Shown here: positions 19,368 to 27,979 of the stretch, piece by piece
Layout: every line of letters begins with the position of its first letter
How positions within the stretch are numbered: position 1 is the first letter of the stretch
Assembly: GCF_943193135.1 (NCBI RefSeq)
Contig: NZ_CALPCZ010000001.1
Location: 274,059-338,058, forward strand
DNA: 64,000 nt
Origin: Odoribacter lunatus
Lineage (GTDB): Bacteria > Bacteroidota > Bacteroidia > Bacteroidales > Marinifilaceae
Direction: 5' to 3'
The notes under the pieces: generated by a model
The model's database searches: none
The model's input: only the letters and a program-made list of their open reading frames with translations
Told to the model about the DNA's origin: nothing
Made by a program: the position numbers and the translations under genes

Positions 19368-19874
19368 TCACTCTTTCATCCTATAACCTACGACGGTTTT
19401 GGCGGCCAAAGATGCTTTTACGTCTATTATTCGTTGGTTGGAACTTCCGCGGAACAAAAGCTTGTCATCGTGTAGTTTTTGTTCAAAGCGGCCGTCTACG
19501 AGTACGTCTATGTGGGGAAGAAGCATAAACAATCGCGGAGATTGTACGACGGTTTCGTACCGATAGCCCGTGTAACACCAGATCGTTTTCCGGCTTTGTT
19601 TTTTGATTTGGCGCGCCAGGGCGGTGAATGCCTCGACCTGCAGCAGCGGATCTCCTCCGCTGAATGTGACATCGGCGAACGGATCATCCAACACCTGGCG
19701 GACGAGGGTGTCCACTTCCACAGGATGCCCGTTGCCCATATTCCAGGATTGCGGATTATGGCATCCCGGACAGGCATGTCTGCACCCTGCGGCATATATT
19801 ACCGTCCGGAATCCCGGGCCGTCGACAACAGTGTCTTCCAACACATCCATTAATAGTATGGTGTTTTCTTTCAT
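19368..19874 (-). CDS. nrdG: anaerobic ribonucleotide reductase activating protein
   Basis: Radical SAM enzyme that generates the glycyl radical on NrdD. Length 168 aa. The [4Fe-4S] motif CRHACPGC has cysteines at 31, 35 and 38, and SGGDPLL forms the second SAM-binding stretch. It lies 13 bases after nrdD and must be expressed with it, so it shares the cobalamin riboswitch control. No anomaly. Confidence 0.96.
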   Translation of the reverse strand: MKENTILLMDVLEDTVVDGPGFRTVIYAAGCRHACPGCHNPQSWNMGNGHPVEVDTLVRQVLDDPFADVTFSGGDPLLQVEAFTALARQIKKQSRKTIWCYTGYRYETVVQSPRLFMLLPHIDVLVDGRFEQKLHDDKLLFRGSSNQRIIDVKASLAAKTVVGYRMKE

Positions 19875-19887
19875 GCTTTTTCTCTAA

Positions 19888-22095
19888 TCAGTTGTGGCAC
19901 ACCCGGTCATTCAACTCTGCCAGTTTTGCCCGATTCCATCGGTCAGTAGTCCCTACCAGATAACCGGTGATCCGTTGCAAGCGGTCGATGTGCGTACTGC
20001 CGCATTCCGGACAGACCTCTACATTCTCTTTGGCATCTTCATGTCCGCAATCCATACAGCGGTTACGGTTGTGATTAACAGAGCAATAGCCCATATTGTA
20101 ATAATCCATCATATCTACTACCCGCATGATAGCTTCGGGATTGTGGGTGGCATCCCCGTCGATTTCCACATAGAAAATGTGTCCTCCTCGCGTGAGATCG
20201 TGATAGGGGGCTTCCACTTCCGCTTTGTGGCGGGCGCTACACTTATAGTACACGGGTACGTGATTCGAGTTGGTATAATATTCCCGGTCCGTAATGCCCG
20301 GAAGAATGCCGAACGTTTTTTTGTCTTTTTGAGTGAATTTACCGGACAATCCTTCGGCAGGAGTCGCTAGGATGCTGTAATTATGCTGATAGTGTTCGGA
20401 AAACTCGTTCGCTTTATCCCGCATGTGGGAAACAATCCGCACACCTAGTTCCTGTGCATGGGGGCTTTCGCCGTGGTGTTTCCCGGTTAGGGCGACCAGA
20501 CATTCCGCCAGGCCGATAAAACCGATTCCCAGGGTTCCCTGATTTATGACGCTCTCTATTGTGTCATCTGGTTTTAGTTTATCCGCCCCGATCCACAGCG
20601 AGTTCATCAGTAACGGGAATTGCTTGGCATGTGCCGTCTTCTGGAATTCAAAACGGTTATGAAGTTGCAAAGCTGTCAGGTCGAGCAATTCATCCAGTTT
20701 CCGGAAAAACGTTTCTATCCGTTCGTCTTCTGTCGCCAGTCCCATGGTTTCAATGGCCAATCGTACGATGTTTATAGTGGAGAAGGAGAGGTTTCCCCGC
20801 CCGATCGACGTTTTTTCCCCGAACCGGTTTTCAAATACCCTCGTACGGCATCCCATCGTTGCTGTCTCGTACCGATAGCGGAAAGGGTCGTCCGGTTTCC
20901 ATAGTTCGTGACGGTTGAACGTGGCATCCAGGTTGATGAAATTTGGGAAAAATCGTCTCGCCGACACTTTGCAGGCAAGAACATACAAATCGTAGTTCGG
21001 ATCCTCAGGCAGATAATTCACCCCCTTTTTCTTTTTCCATATCTGAATCGGAAAGATCGCCGTTACGCCATTTCCCACACCCCGGTAAGTCGAACTCAGC
21101 ATTTCCCGGATAATGCAGCGGCCTTCCGCTGAGATGTCCGTTCCGTAGTTTACAGAGCTGAATACGACCTGGTTTCCGCCCCGGCTGTGAATGGTGTTCA
21201 TGTTATGGATAAAGGCTTCCATGGCTTGGTGAACCCGGCTAACCGTACGATTGACGGCATGCTGCACGACACGTTCGTCGTCCGACAGGCCGTTCAGTTC
21301 TTTTTTCAGATAATCTTTCAGCGGATAGTTGTACAAACGACTGAAGTTCTGTGCGTAGATTTCTTCCAATACCTTTATCTCTTCGATATAACTGGAGCGG
21401 ACGTATGGAGCCAGGTAAAAATCGAACGCGGGAATCGCCTGTCCGCCGTGCATTTCATTCTGCGCAGTCTCCAGAGAGATACAACCTAAGATGCTGGCGG
21501 TCTCAATGCGTTTCGCAGGGCGAGATTCGCCGTGTCCGGCAAAGAATCCGTGCTGCAATATCTTGTCCAACGGGTGCTGGACGCACGTAAGGCTTTTGGT
21601 CGGATAATAGTCTTTGTCGTGGATATGCAAATACCCTTGTTTTACTGCTTCTTTGACCTCTTCTGTCAATAAATAATCGTCCACGAAAGGTTTGGTCGAT
21701 TCACTGGAAAATTTCATCATCATTCCCGCAGGCGTATCGGCATTCATGTTTGCGTTCTCACGGGTAATGTCGTTTGATTTCGTCTCGATGATTTCCAAAA
21801 ATATATCGCGGGTTTTCGCTTTCCGGGCTACGCTCCGTTGATTCCGATAGGCTATGTACAGCTGCGCCACGTCTTTCCGCCGGCTTTTCATCAATTCCAT
21901 TTCGACATTGTCCTGAATGTCTTCGACACCCATTTGTGCTTCCCCCTTGCAGGCAATGCGGTCGGCGATGCTCAGCGCCAATTCCATGTCTTCCCCTTTT
22001 TCCGTGTGCAGCATCGCCTTGCGGATGGCTGCTACTATTTTTTCGCCGTTAAAGCCGACAATCCGGCCGTCTCTCTTTAATACCGTCTGAATCAT
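19888..22095 (-). CDS. nrdD: anaerobic (class III) ribonucleoside-triphosphate reductase
   Basis: Makes dNTPs from NTPs without oxygen, using a glycyl radical and, in this subclass, usually formate as reductant. At 735 aa it is full length. An N-terminal ATP cone (about 1-90, VLKRDGRIVGFNGEKIVAAI) gives allosteric control. The C-terminal zinc site has C680, C683, C695 and C698, and the RITGY motif puts the radical glycine at 711. It is transcribed with nrdG behind a cobalamin riboswitch. B12 repression implies a B12-dependent class II reductase elsewhere. Confidence 0.97.
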   Translation of the reverse strand: MIQTVLKRDGRIVGFNGEKIVAAIRKAMLHTEKGEDMELALSIADRIACKGEAQMGVEDIQDNVEMELMKSRRKDVAQLYIAYRNQRSVARKAKTRDIFLEIIETKSNDITRENANMNADTPAGMMMKFSSESTKPFVDDYLLTEEVKEAVKQGYLHIHDKDYYPTKSLTCVQHPLDKILQHGFFAGHGESRPAKRIETASILGCISLETAQNEMHGGQAIPAFDFYLAPYVRSSYIEEIKVLEEIYAQNFSRLYNYPLKDYLKKELNGLSDDERVVQHAVNRTVSRVHQAMEAFIHNMNTIHSRGGNQVVFSSVNYGTDISAEGRCIIREMLSSTYRGVGNGVTAIFPIQIWKKKKGVNYLPEDPNYDLYVLACKVSARRFFPNFINLDATFNRHELWKPDDPFRYRYETATMGCRTRVFENRFGEKTSIGRGNLSFSTINIVRLAIETMGLATEDERIETFFRKLDELLDLTALQLHNRFEFQKTAHAKQFPLLMNSLWIGADKLKPDDTIESVINQGTLGIGFIGLAECLVALTGKHHGESPHAQELGVRIVSHMRDKANEFSEHYQHNYSILATPAEGLSGKFTQKDKKTFGILPGITDREYYTNSNHVPVYYKCSARHKAEVEAPYHDLTRGGHIFYVEIDGDATHNPEAIMRVVDMMDYYNMGYCSVNHNRNRCMDCGHEDAKENVEVCPECGSTHIDRLQRITGYLVGTTDRWNRAKLAELNDRVCHN

Positions 22096-22188
22096 AATTT
22101 TTCTATCGTTTTTGTGTATGACAAACTCTTAACGGGTATCGGGAAAGGCTCAGAATATCCTGATGACAGGAAAAAGAAAAGGAATACA

Positions 22189-22201
22189 GGCGTGGAACGC
22201 C
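22189..22201 (-). terminator. possible riboswitch-controlled hairpin before nrdD
   Basis: Between the riboswitch and nrdD the RNA reads GGCGT, TCC, ACGCC, a 5-bp GC-rich hairpin, then a pyrimidine-rich stretch with several Ts (about 22165-22188). It could be the expression platform as an imperfect intrinsic terminator. The T run is interrupted, so this is tentative; translational control is an equal alternative. Confidence 0.3.
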
Positions 22202-22235
22202 GTTCCGGTCTTTTCCTCGAAAGTCCTCGAAACCC

Positions 22236-22408
22236 GAATACGGCAGGTCTTCTGACTTACTCCTCGTTTAAACAGCCTTCCCACCCCGAAAGGGCAGTGG
22301 CATCGTTCGTTTAAACGCGTTACGGAGATTACAGCAGCGGGACTGTCCGGGATTTTCACCCGATTCCCTTTTCATCTTGTTCGTTTTTGGAAACAAGAAC
22401 CGTATTCG
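22236..22408 (-). ncRNA. cobalamin (B12) riboswitch upstream of nrdD
   Basis: Reading the minus strand from 22408: a 9-bp closing helix P1 (CGAATACGG at one end, CCGTATTCG at the other, 22400-22408 with 22235-22243), the core GGTGAAAATCCCGGACAG, CCCGCTGCTGTAA, GCCACTG (22295-22301), GGGTGGGAAGG (22276-22286) and GTCAGAAGACCTGCC near the 3' end. These are the standard conserved blocks of the class I cobalamin riboswitch in order. The nrdD ATG lies about 140 bases downstream. High adenosylcobalamin would be expected to turn nrdDG off. Confidence 0.95.
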
Positions 22409-22411
22409 CAG

Positions 22412-22419
22412 CAAAAATA
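22412..22419 (-). promoter_or_regulatory. -7 promoter box for the nrdD riboswitch transcript
   Basis: The minus strand reads TATTTTTG just upstream of the riboswitch P1, matching TAnnTTTG, so the transcript would begin right at the 5' edge of the aptamer. Confidence 0.5.
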
Positions 22420-22754
22420 TAAATTAAATAGAAAACCTGTATGTTTTTAGAAAAATATTTTTGAGTATTTTTTTATATTCTGATTTTAGAAAAATTATTG
22501 AAAAATATGCTGATTTCAATTTCAATACTTTGAATTGTAATAAATTAATGTATATAATCCTATGGGATTTTCAAATATAATTTCCTAAAATAAAAATTCT
22601 GTTTGTATGATTGTGAAATTATTTTTTCAAATATGTGATATTTTTGTTTGTAAGAATAATTCTTAGGTGATTTTATTTTGTATTCTGTAAATTTTGTCGG
22701 AAAGCTGTTGGATGTAAAAGTAAGCGTGCTTTCCTTGTTTTTATAAAAGTTTTA
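22420..22754. other. AT-rich intergenic stretch between divergent nrdD and bio leader
   Basis: About 330 bases, very AT-rich, with no open frame that looks coding. It holds the upstream promoter regions of the nrdD transcript (left) and the bio leader (right); I see no further clear site. Confidence 0.6.
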
Positions 22755-22763
22755 TTACCTTGT
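22735..22763 (+). promoter_or_regulatory. probable promoter of the bio leader
   Basis: TTG at 22735-22737, an 18-base spacer, then TACCTTG at 22756-22762 resembles the TTTG-N19-TAnnTTTG promoter. A start near 22770 would exclude the GTG at 22762 and favour the ATG at 22777 for the following ORF. Confidence 0.45.
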
Positions 22764-22776
22764 GGCGCGTTTGCGT

Positions 22777-23127
22777 ATGATACGAAATAATGGACATAGA
22801 AACCCCGTGATTTACTTTTCCCAGTGGAGCCGGAAAGGATATGCCGTTTTTGCGGCCTTGGGAAAGGAAGTGGCCGTTGCTGCCGTGCCGATCAATGTCT
22901 GCGAACAGGCATTGTTGAAATCGGCGAAAAAGGGTGTGGTGGTACAGGAGACGGATTACACGAAAGAATGTGTTTTGCGGGAGGAGGCGATGTGTCAGAC
23001 GGTAAAGGCGGGATTCCGGATACAGGCAGGCGAGGTGTGTGCTGACGCAAACGGCGGGAATAAGAAAAATAAATGTATAACGATAAAGAGGTATGCCATA
23101 AGTCGGTGTACCTCTTTTTTATGCTGA
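22777..23127 (+). CDS. short leader-like ORF ahead of bioB
   Basis: A 116 aa frame from the ATG at 22777. Its core WSRKGYAVFAALGKEVAVA resembles a recurrent N-terminal motif I recall from Bacteroidetes small proteins and leader segments of TonB-dependent receptors, often near cofactor-uptake genes; this is memory, not a search. No membrane segment or catalytic motif is seen. The last codons run through a terminator-like hairpin (23085-23117), and its TGA at 23125-23127 overlaps the bioB ATG at 23121. It could be a real small protein or a leader controlling bioB; the overlap suggests translational coupling. Confidence 0.5.
   Translation: MIRNNGHRNPVIYFSQWSRKGYAVFAALGKEVAVAAVPINVCEQALLKSAKKGVVVQETDYTKECVLREEAMCQTVKAGFRIQAGEVCADANGGNKKNKCITIKRYAISRCTSFLC
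23085..23120 (+). terminator. intrinsic terminator-like hairpin before bioB
   Basis: AAAGAGGTA (23085-23093) pairs perfectly with TACCTCTTT (23109-23117) around a 15-base loop, and the T run continues to 23120, one base before the bioB ATG at 23121. It could end the leader transcript or act as an attenuator for the biotin genes. Confidence 0.6.
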
Positions 23128-24086
23128 AAAGTATGATAAAACAGTTGCAGGAAAAGGTTTTGGCAGGAGGAAAAATAGAGCGGGAGGAAGCAGTCGCTTT
23201 GAGTAAGGTATCTGACAAAGAGGCTTTGTACCAGGCTGCGGGAGAAATCAGGGATCGGAAATGTGGCAGGCATTTCGATACGTGTTCCATCGTAAACGCC
23301 CGCTCGGGAAGATGTTCGGAAAATTGCCACTGGTGTGCCCAGTCGGCGGTGTTTAAAACCCGCGTGGAGGAATACGAGCTCATCGACGAGCGGACGTGTG
23401 TGGAGCTGGCATTGAAGAATGCGGAATACGGCGTGAGCAAGTTTTCTTTCGTCACGAGCGGCAAGGCATTGTCCGACCGGAATATCGACAGGATTTGCGA
23501 ATATGCCCGGAAAATTCATGCCCATGCTCCGATAAAGCTCTGTGCCTCTATGGGATTGTTGAAAAAAGAACAGTTGCAGCGATTGAAAGAAGCCGGTATA
23601 CCTCGCTATCATTGTAATCTGGAGACGTCTCCGAAGTATTTTTCCCGTTTGTGTACCACACATTCGCCGGCGGATAAAATAGAGACAATCCGGGCGGCAC
23701 AGTCTATCGGCATGGAGGTTTGTTCCGGCGGTATTATCGGTATGGGCGAAACGATGGAGGACAGAATCGATCTGGCTTTGACGCTGCGGGATTTGGGGAT
23801 AAAATCCATTCCTATGAATATATTGAATCCCATTCCCGGTACGCCGCTGGAAGGAGCAAAAGCATTGGCGGACGACGAGATACTGACATCGGTGGCGATT
23901 TTCCGCTTTATCAATCCGGATGCCTATCTGCGTTTTGCCGGCGGTCGTCTGCTGATACAACATCTTGAATGCCGGGCAATCGAGGCGGGCATCAACGCCG
24001 CCATCGTCGGAGACATGCTGACGACGTTGGGTTCGAAAGTGCTGGAGGATATGCAGAAAATCAAGGATTTGGGATTTTATAACTGA
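23121..24086 (+). CDS. bioB: biotin synthase
   Basis: Radical SAM enzyme inserting sulfur into dethiobiotin. From the ATG at 23121 it is 321 aa; the ATG at 23133 is also possible, and an upstream start at 23073 would lie before the hairpin. Cluster cysteines are C65, C69 and C72 (CSENCHWC). The family stretches NLETSPKYF (with the usual YNHNLDT replaced by YHCNLET) and GGIIGMGET are present, and the auxiliary-cluster arginine region near the C-terminus (LRFAGGR) is intact. It overlaps bioA by one base (TGATG). First gene of the biotin run. Confidence 0.95.
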   Translation: MLKSMIKQLQEKVLAGGKIEREEAVALSKVSDKEALYQAAGEIRDRKCGRHFDTCSIVNARSGRCSENCHWCAQSAVFKTRVEEYELIDERTCVELALKNAEYGVSKFSFVTSGKALSDRNIDRICEYARKIHAHAPIKLCASMGLLKKEQLQRLKEAGIPRYHCNLETSPKYFSRLCTTHSPADKIETIRAAQSIGMEVCSGGIIGMGETMEDRIDLALTLRDLGIKSIPMNILNPIPGTPLEGAKALADDEILTSVAIFRFINPDAYLRFAGGRLLIQHLECRAIEAGINAAIVGDMLTTLGSKVLEDMQKIKDLGFYN

Positions 24087-25378
24087 TGAAAGACTTTATG
24101 GATACGACGGAATTATTGAAATTCGACCGGGAGCATATATGGCATCCCTATACTTCGACGACGAACCCGTTGCCCGTGTACCCTGTAAAAAGGGCGGAGG
24201 GCGTGTATATCGAACTGGAAGACGGCCGGCGGCTGATAGACGGGATGTCTTCCTGGTGGTGCGAGATACACGGGTATAATCACCCCGTGCTGAATGCGGC
24301 GATAGAGAAACAATTGCGGGAAATGGCGCATGTCATGTTCGGCGGATTGACACACCGGCCTGCGGTGGAATTGGCGGAAAAGGTGCTTTCCCTGGCACCG
24401 CGGAGCATGGAGAAGATTTTTTTCAGCGATTCCGGTTCGGTAGCGGTGGAAGTAGCCATGAAAATGGCGCTGCAATATTGGTACGCGACCGGCAAGGAAG
24501 AGAAAAAGCATTTCATGACCCTGACGAAAGGGTATCACGGAGACACGTGGAACGCCATGTCTGTCTGCGACCCAGTGACGGGCATGCACGGCATCTTTCA
24601 CGGCTGTCTGCCAGTACAGTATTTTGTAGAGCATCCCGCGTGCCGTTTCGGCACTCCCTGTACGGAGGAGGATATACGGCCTTTCCGGGAGTGTCTGGAG
24701 GCGCATCACGACACCATCGCGGCGGTGATTCTCGAACCAATCGTCCAAGGGGCGGGAGGTATGTGGTTTTATTCGGCGGATTATTTGAAGCGGGTGCGAT
24801 TGCTGTGTGATAAATTTGACGTACTTTTGATTTGTGATGAGATTGCCACCGGTTTCGGAAGAACGGGGAAAATGTGGGCGGTAGAGCACGCCGGCATCGA
24901 GCCCGATATTATGTGTATCGGCAAGGCGCTGACAGGCGGATATATGAGTTTCGCCGCCACGATGACAAGCACCCGGGTGGCGGCCGGCATCTGTTCGAAA
25001 GACCCGTACGTATTTATGCACGGTCCGACGTTTATGGGCAACCCGCTTGCCTGTGCCGTAGCGAATGCTTCCATCGGCCTGATAAAGAGTTACGATATGG
25101 AGGGGAAAATCGGGGCGATAGAAAAGCAGTTGCGGGAGGAATTGGCGGAAGCGGCTACATGGCCGCAAGTGGCGGATGTACGGGTACTGGGAGCGATAGG
25201 GGTCATCGAGATGAAACAGCCGGTTAATATGGCTGAAATCCAGGCGATGTTCGTACGGGAAGGCGTGTGGGTGAGACCGTTCGGCCGACTGGTGTACATC
25301 ATGCCTCCGTTTGTTATCACTCCGGAACAGTTGCACAAGCTAACGTCCGCGCTGAAAAAGGTAGTAAGTGAAATATAA
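24086..25378 (+). CDS. bioA: adenosylmethionine-8-amino-7-oxononanoate transaminase
   Basis: PLP enzyme converting KAPA to DAPA with SAM as amino donor. At 430 aa it is full length. The substrate-side motif [13 protein letters not shown] (22-34) and [13 protein letters not shown] (55-67) are characteristic of BioA, and the PLP lysine is K280 in [10 protein letters not shown]. Its start overlaps the bioB stop by one base, implying coupled translation; bioF follows after 18 bases. Confidence 0.96.
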   Translation: MKDFMDTTELLKFDREHIWHPYTSTTNPLPVYPVKRAEGVYIELEDGRRLIDGMSSWWCEIHGYNHPVLNAAIEKQLREMAHVMFGGLTHRPAVELAEKVLSLAPRSMEKIFFSDSGSVAVEVAMKMALQYWYATGKEEKKHFMTLTKGYHGDTWNAMSVCDPVTGMHGIFHGCLPVQYFVEHPACRFGTPCTEEDIRPFRECLEAHHDTIAAVILEPIVQGAGGMWFYSADYLKRVRLLCDKFDVLLICDEIATGFGRTGKMWAVEHAGIEPDIMCIGKALTGGYMSFAATMTSTRVAAGICSKDPYVFMHGPTFMGNPLACAVANASIGLIKSYDMEGKIGAIEKQLREELAEAATWPQVADVRVLGAIGVIEMKQPVNMAEIQAMFVREGVWVRPFGRLVYIMPPFVITPEQLHKLTSALKKVVSEI

Positions 25379-25396
25379 TATAATTCGTTATTCGCT

Positions 25397-26554
25397 ATGT
25401 TGGAGCGGTATAAAAACAAATTGGAAACAATAAGGGAGGCGGGAAATTACAGGCGTCTCCGGGATATTCAGCACAACGGTTTCCTGATTCATGACGAGGG
25501 CCGGGAAATGCTGAATCTTTCCTCAAACGATTACCTGGGATTGTCCACGTATCCGAAACTTCTGGATGAATTTCACAAGCAGACGGATGTAAATGCGCTG
25601 CCGTACAGTGCGGCATCTTCGCGGCTGCTGTCCGGCAATCACGAGTATTACAGGCTGCTGGAGGAGGATCTGGCGGATTTGTACAACAAGGAGGCGGCGC
25701 TGGTGTTTACGTCCGGGTATCATGCCAATATAGGGATATTGCCCGCACTGACCACCAAACGGGACCTGATTGTGGCGGACAAGCTGGTGCATGCCAGCAT
25801 TATCGACGGCTTGCGTCTGAGCGAGGCGGAAATGCTGCGTTACCGGCATCTGGATACGGAGCACCTGCGGAATATCCTTGTACAGAATCGGGAGAAATAC
25901 GAAAATGTCTTTATCGTCACGGAATCCGTTTTCAGTATGGACGGCGATGTCGTCAATCTGCAGGAGCTTTGCGAGATGAAGAAGGAGTTCGATGCATTTC
26001 TGTACGTGGACGAGGCTCATGCGGTGGGCGTGAGGGGTACGAACGGGCTGGGATGCTGCGAGGAGCAGGCTTGTACGGAGGACATTGATTTCATTGTCGG
26101 AACGTTCGGCAAGGCGTTTGCCTCGATGGGAGCATTTGTCGTGTGCAGCGATCTGTTCCGCGAGTTCCTGATCAATACGCAGCGTAGTCTGATATTCACG
26201 ACGGCATTGCCGCCGGTCAATGTGGCCTGGACACGCTTCGTCCTGAACCGTATGCCCGATTTTTACGAATTGAGACTGAAATTGAGCCGTGTCGCCGAGC
26301 GGCTGCGGGAAGTTCTGCGGCAGAAAGGTTGGGAGACGCGGGGAGAGTCGCACATCGTGCCTTTCCTGTGCGGTTCCAATGAAAGCAGCATCGAGATTGC
26401 CGATTTGTTGCGGGACAATGGCTTCTTCGCTTTGCCCGTGAGGTATCCGACCGTTCCCAAGAATGAAGCCCGTATCCGCTTTTCGTTGAATGCGGCGATT
26501 CCCGATGAAGACTACGAATGTCTGTTCGATTTCCTGTTGAACGGTATGGAATAA
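25397..26554 (+). CDS. bioF: 8-amino-7-oxononanoate synthase
   Basis: PLP enzyme condensing pimeloyl-ACP with alanine to KAPA. At 385 aa it has the alpha-oxoamine synthase layout: SSNDYLGLS (42-50), the His/Asp pair in DEAHAVGV (205-212) and the PLP lysine K239 in GTFGKAFASMG. The related 2-amino-3-ketobutyrate ligase is excluded by the biotin context. The bioG gene follows after 12 bases. Confidence 0.93.
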   Translation: MLERYKNKLETIREAGNYRRLRDIQHNGFLIHDEGREMLNLSSNDYLGLSTYPKLLDEFHKQTDVNALPYSAASSRLLSGNHEYYRLLEEDLADLYNKEAALVFTSGYHANIGILPALTTKRDLIVADKLVHASIIDGLRLSEAEMLRYRHLDTEHLRNILVQNREKYENVFIVTESVFSMDGDVVNLQELCEMKKEFDAFLYVDEAHAVGVRGTNGLGCCEEQACTEDIDFIVGTFGKAFASMGAFVVCSDLFREFLINTQRSLIFTTALPPVNVAWTRFVLNRMPDFYELRLKLSRVAERLREVLRQKGWETRGESHIVPFLCGSNESSIEIADLLRDNGFFALPVRYPTVPKNEARIRFSLNAAIPDEDYECLFDFLLNGME

Positions 26555-26566
26555 CGGAGGGAACCT

Positions 26567-27217
26567 ATGCGAACGGACTGGATTCAACGGAAAGGCGAGG
26601 GGGTGGTGCTGATTTTCTTCAACGGCTGGGGAATGGACTGCCGGGCGGTGGCTCATCTGCAAACGGATGCCGATTTGCTGATTTGTTCCGATTACCGTTC
26701 TCTGGAAGCGGAGGGTGGCATACCGGATTTTTCTTCTTATCATACGGTATATGTCGTGGCCTGGTCCATGGGTGTCTGGGCGGCTGCCAATGTCCTGCCG
26801 GAGTGGGGTGTGAAGCCGGACAGGCTTGTCGCTTTGAATGGAACGGAGCGGCCGGTGGATGATTTGTACGGTATTCCGGTACGCGTTTATGAGCTGACAG
26901 AAAAGGGCATGACGGAACAGGGACGGGAAAAATTCTTTGCCCGCATGTTGGCGGAGAGGGACGAAGCGGCGTTATTTTCTGTCAATAAACCCCGACGAAT
27001 CTTAACGGAACAGATCGAAGAGCTGTACCTTATTCATAAGCTTAGCTCTGAGCATAAAAAGTGTATAAAATGGGATAAAATATACATCTCCGAAAAGGAC
27101 CTTATCTTCCCGCCGGAAAACCAGCGGCGCTGGTGGGAAGGTAAAGCGCTGGTCACTTCCCTGAGCGGAGGGCATTATCCGTTTTATCGCTTTACGGAGT
27201 GGAAAGAGATACTGTAA
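26567..27217 (+). CDS. bioG: pimeloyl-ACP methyl ester esterase, BioG type
   Basis: DUF452/BioG alpha/beta hydrolase that removes the methyl group from pimeloyl-ACP methyl ester, ending the BioC-dependent chain building. At 216 aa. FFNGWGMD (17-24) is the family's opening motif, the nucleophile serine is S67 in AWSMG, and the C-terminal GGHYPFYRF supplies the histidine. It sits between bioF and bioC, as in other Bacteroidetes. It replaces the E. coli BioH function. Confidence 0.92.
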   Translation: MRTDWIQRKGEGVVLIFFNGWGMDCRAVAHLQTDADLLICSDYRSLEAEGGIPDFSSYHTVYVVAWSMGVWAAANVLPEWGVKPDRLVALNGTERPVDDLYGIPVRVYELTEKGMTEQGREKFFARMLAERDEAALFSVNKPRRILTEQIEELYLIHKLSSEHKKCIKWDKIYISEKDLIFPPENQRRWWEGKALVTSLSGGHYPFYRFTEWKEIL

Positions 27218-27223
27218 AATCGT

Positions 27224-27979
27224 ATGATAGACAAGGCGGAAATAAAGCACCGTTTCAGACGGAGTATCGAGAGTTATGAGGAGAACGCCTCTGTACAGCG
27301 GAAGATTGCGGACTATCTGTTCGGGCTGTTGGTGCGTTTTCTGGATTATCCGCCGCAACGGGTGCTTGAAATCGGCTGCGGAACGGGATTGTTTACCAGC
27401 TGCCTGCGGGAACGGATACAGCCCTCCGTCCTATATGTGAACGACTTGGTGGAGGAGATGTGCCTGAAGACCGCCGGACGATGCGGAATACCGCTTACGC
27501 ATTGCCTGGCGGGGGATATTGAAGAACGGGAGATACCGGGAAGTTTCGATTTAATGGTTTCTTCGTCTACTTTCCAATGGTTTTCACGTCCGGACGAGAC
27601 TTTAAAAAAATTGGCTGCTCATTTGTCTCCGGGCGGACTGCTGGCATTCAGTACGTTCGGTCCCCGGAATATGGCGGAATTGCGCCCGTTTGCCTTTAAT
27701 GGCTTGCAATACCATTCCGGTCGGGAACTGACAGCCTGTCTGGCTTCCCGGTTTGAGATTCTCTGTTTTGAAGAACAATGCGAGCAGCTCTATTTTGCGG
27801 AGGCGGTGGATGTCCTGCGTCATTTAAAGAAGACAGGAGTAAATGCTACCGGTTCGTCTGTTTTCTGGACAAAGGCTACATTGCAACAGTTTGCCTGCCG
27901 CTATGAGAAAGACGGGTCGGGCGACCGCTTTCCGCTTACGTACCATCCTATGTATTTCGTTTGCAGAAAACCGGTCTGA
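27224..27979 (+). CDS. bioC: malonyl-ACP O-methyltransferase
   Basis: SAM methyltransferase that starts pimelate synthesis by methylating malonyl-ACP. At 251 aa it has the glycine-rich motif I VLEIGCGTGLF near 46-56 and the BioC-typical RFRRSIESYEENASVQ start and SSSTFQWF (about 106-113). It follows bioG by six bases. Its last 32 bases overlap the 3' end of the convergent P-type ATPase gene. No bioD follows. Confidence 0.93.
   Translation: MIDKAEIKHRFRRSIESYEENASVQRKIADYLFGLLVRFLDYPPQRVLEIGCGTGLFTSCLRERIQPSVLYVNDLVEEMCLKTAGRCGIPLTHCLAGDIEEREIPGSFDLMVSSSTFQWFSRPDETLKKLAAHLSPGGLLAFSTFGPRNMAELRPFAFNGLQYHSGRELTACLASRFEILCFEEQCEQLYFAEAVDVLRHLKKTGVNATGSSVFWTKATLQQFACRYEKDGSGDRFPLTYHPMYFVCRKPV

Noticed and set aside
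22762..22776. GTG start five codons before the bio leader ATG
   Set aside because: It overlaps the probable -7 box of the promoter, so it would not be in the transcript.
22995..23963. Minus-strand open frame of about 320 codons across bioB
   Set aside because: Antisense shadow of BioB, with no family motif.
24113..25336. Long minus-strand open frame of about 400 codons across bioA
   Set aside because: It is the antisense of a gene with full BioA motifs; the translation is histidine- and arginine-rich without domains, as expected for a shadow in GC-richer coding DNA.
25523..26743. Long minus-strand open frame of about 400 codons across bioF and the start of bioG
   Set aside because: Antisense of two firmly assigned genes, no recognisable domain, arginine-rich composition.
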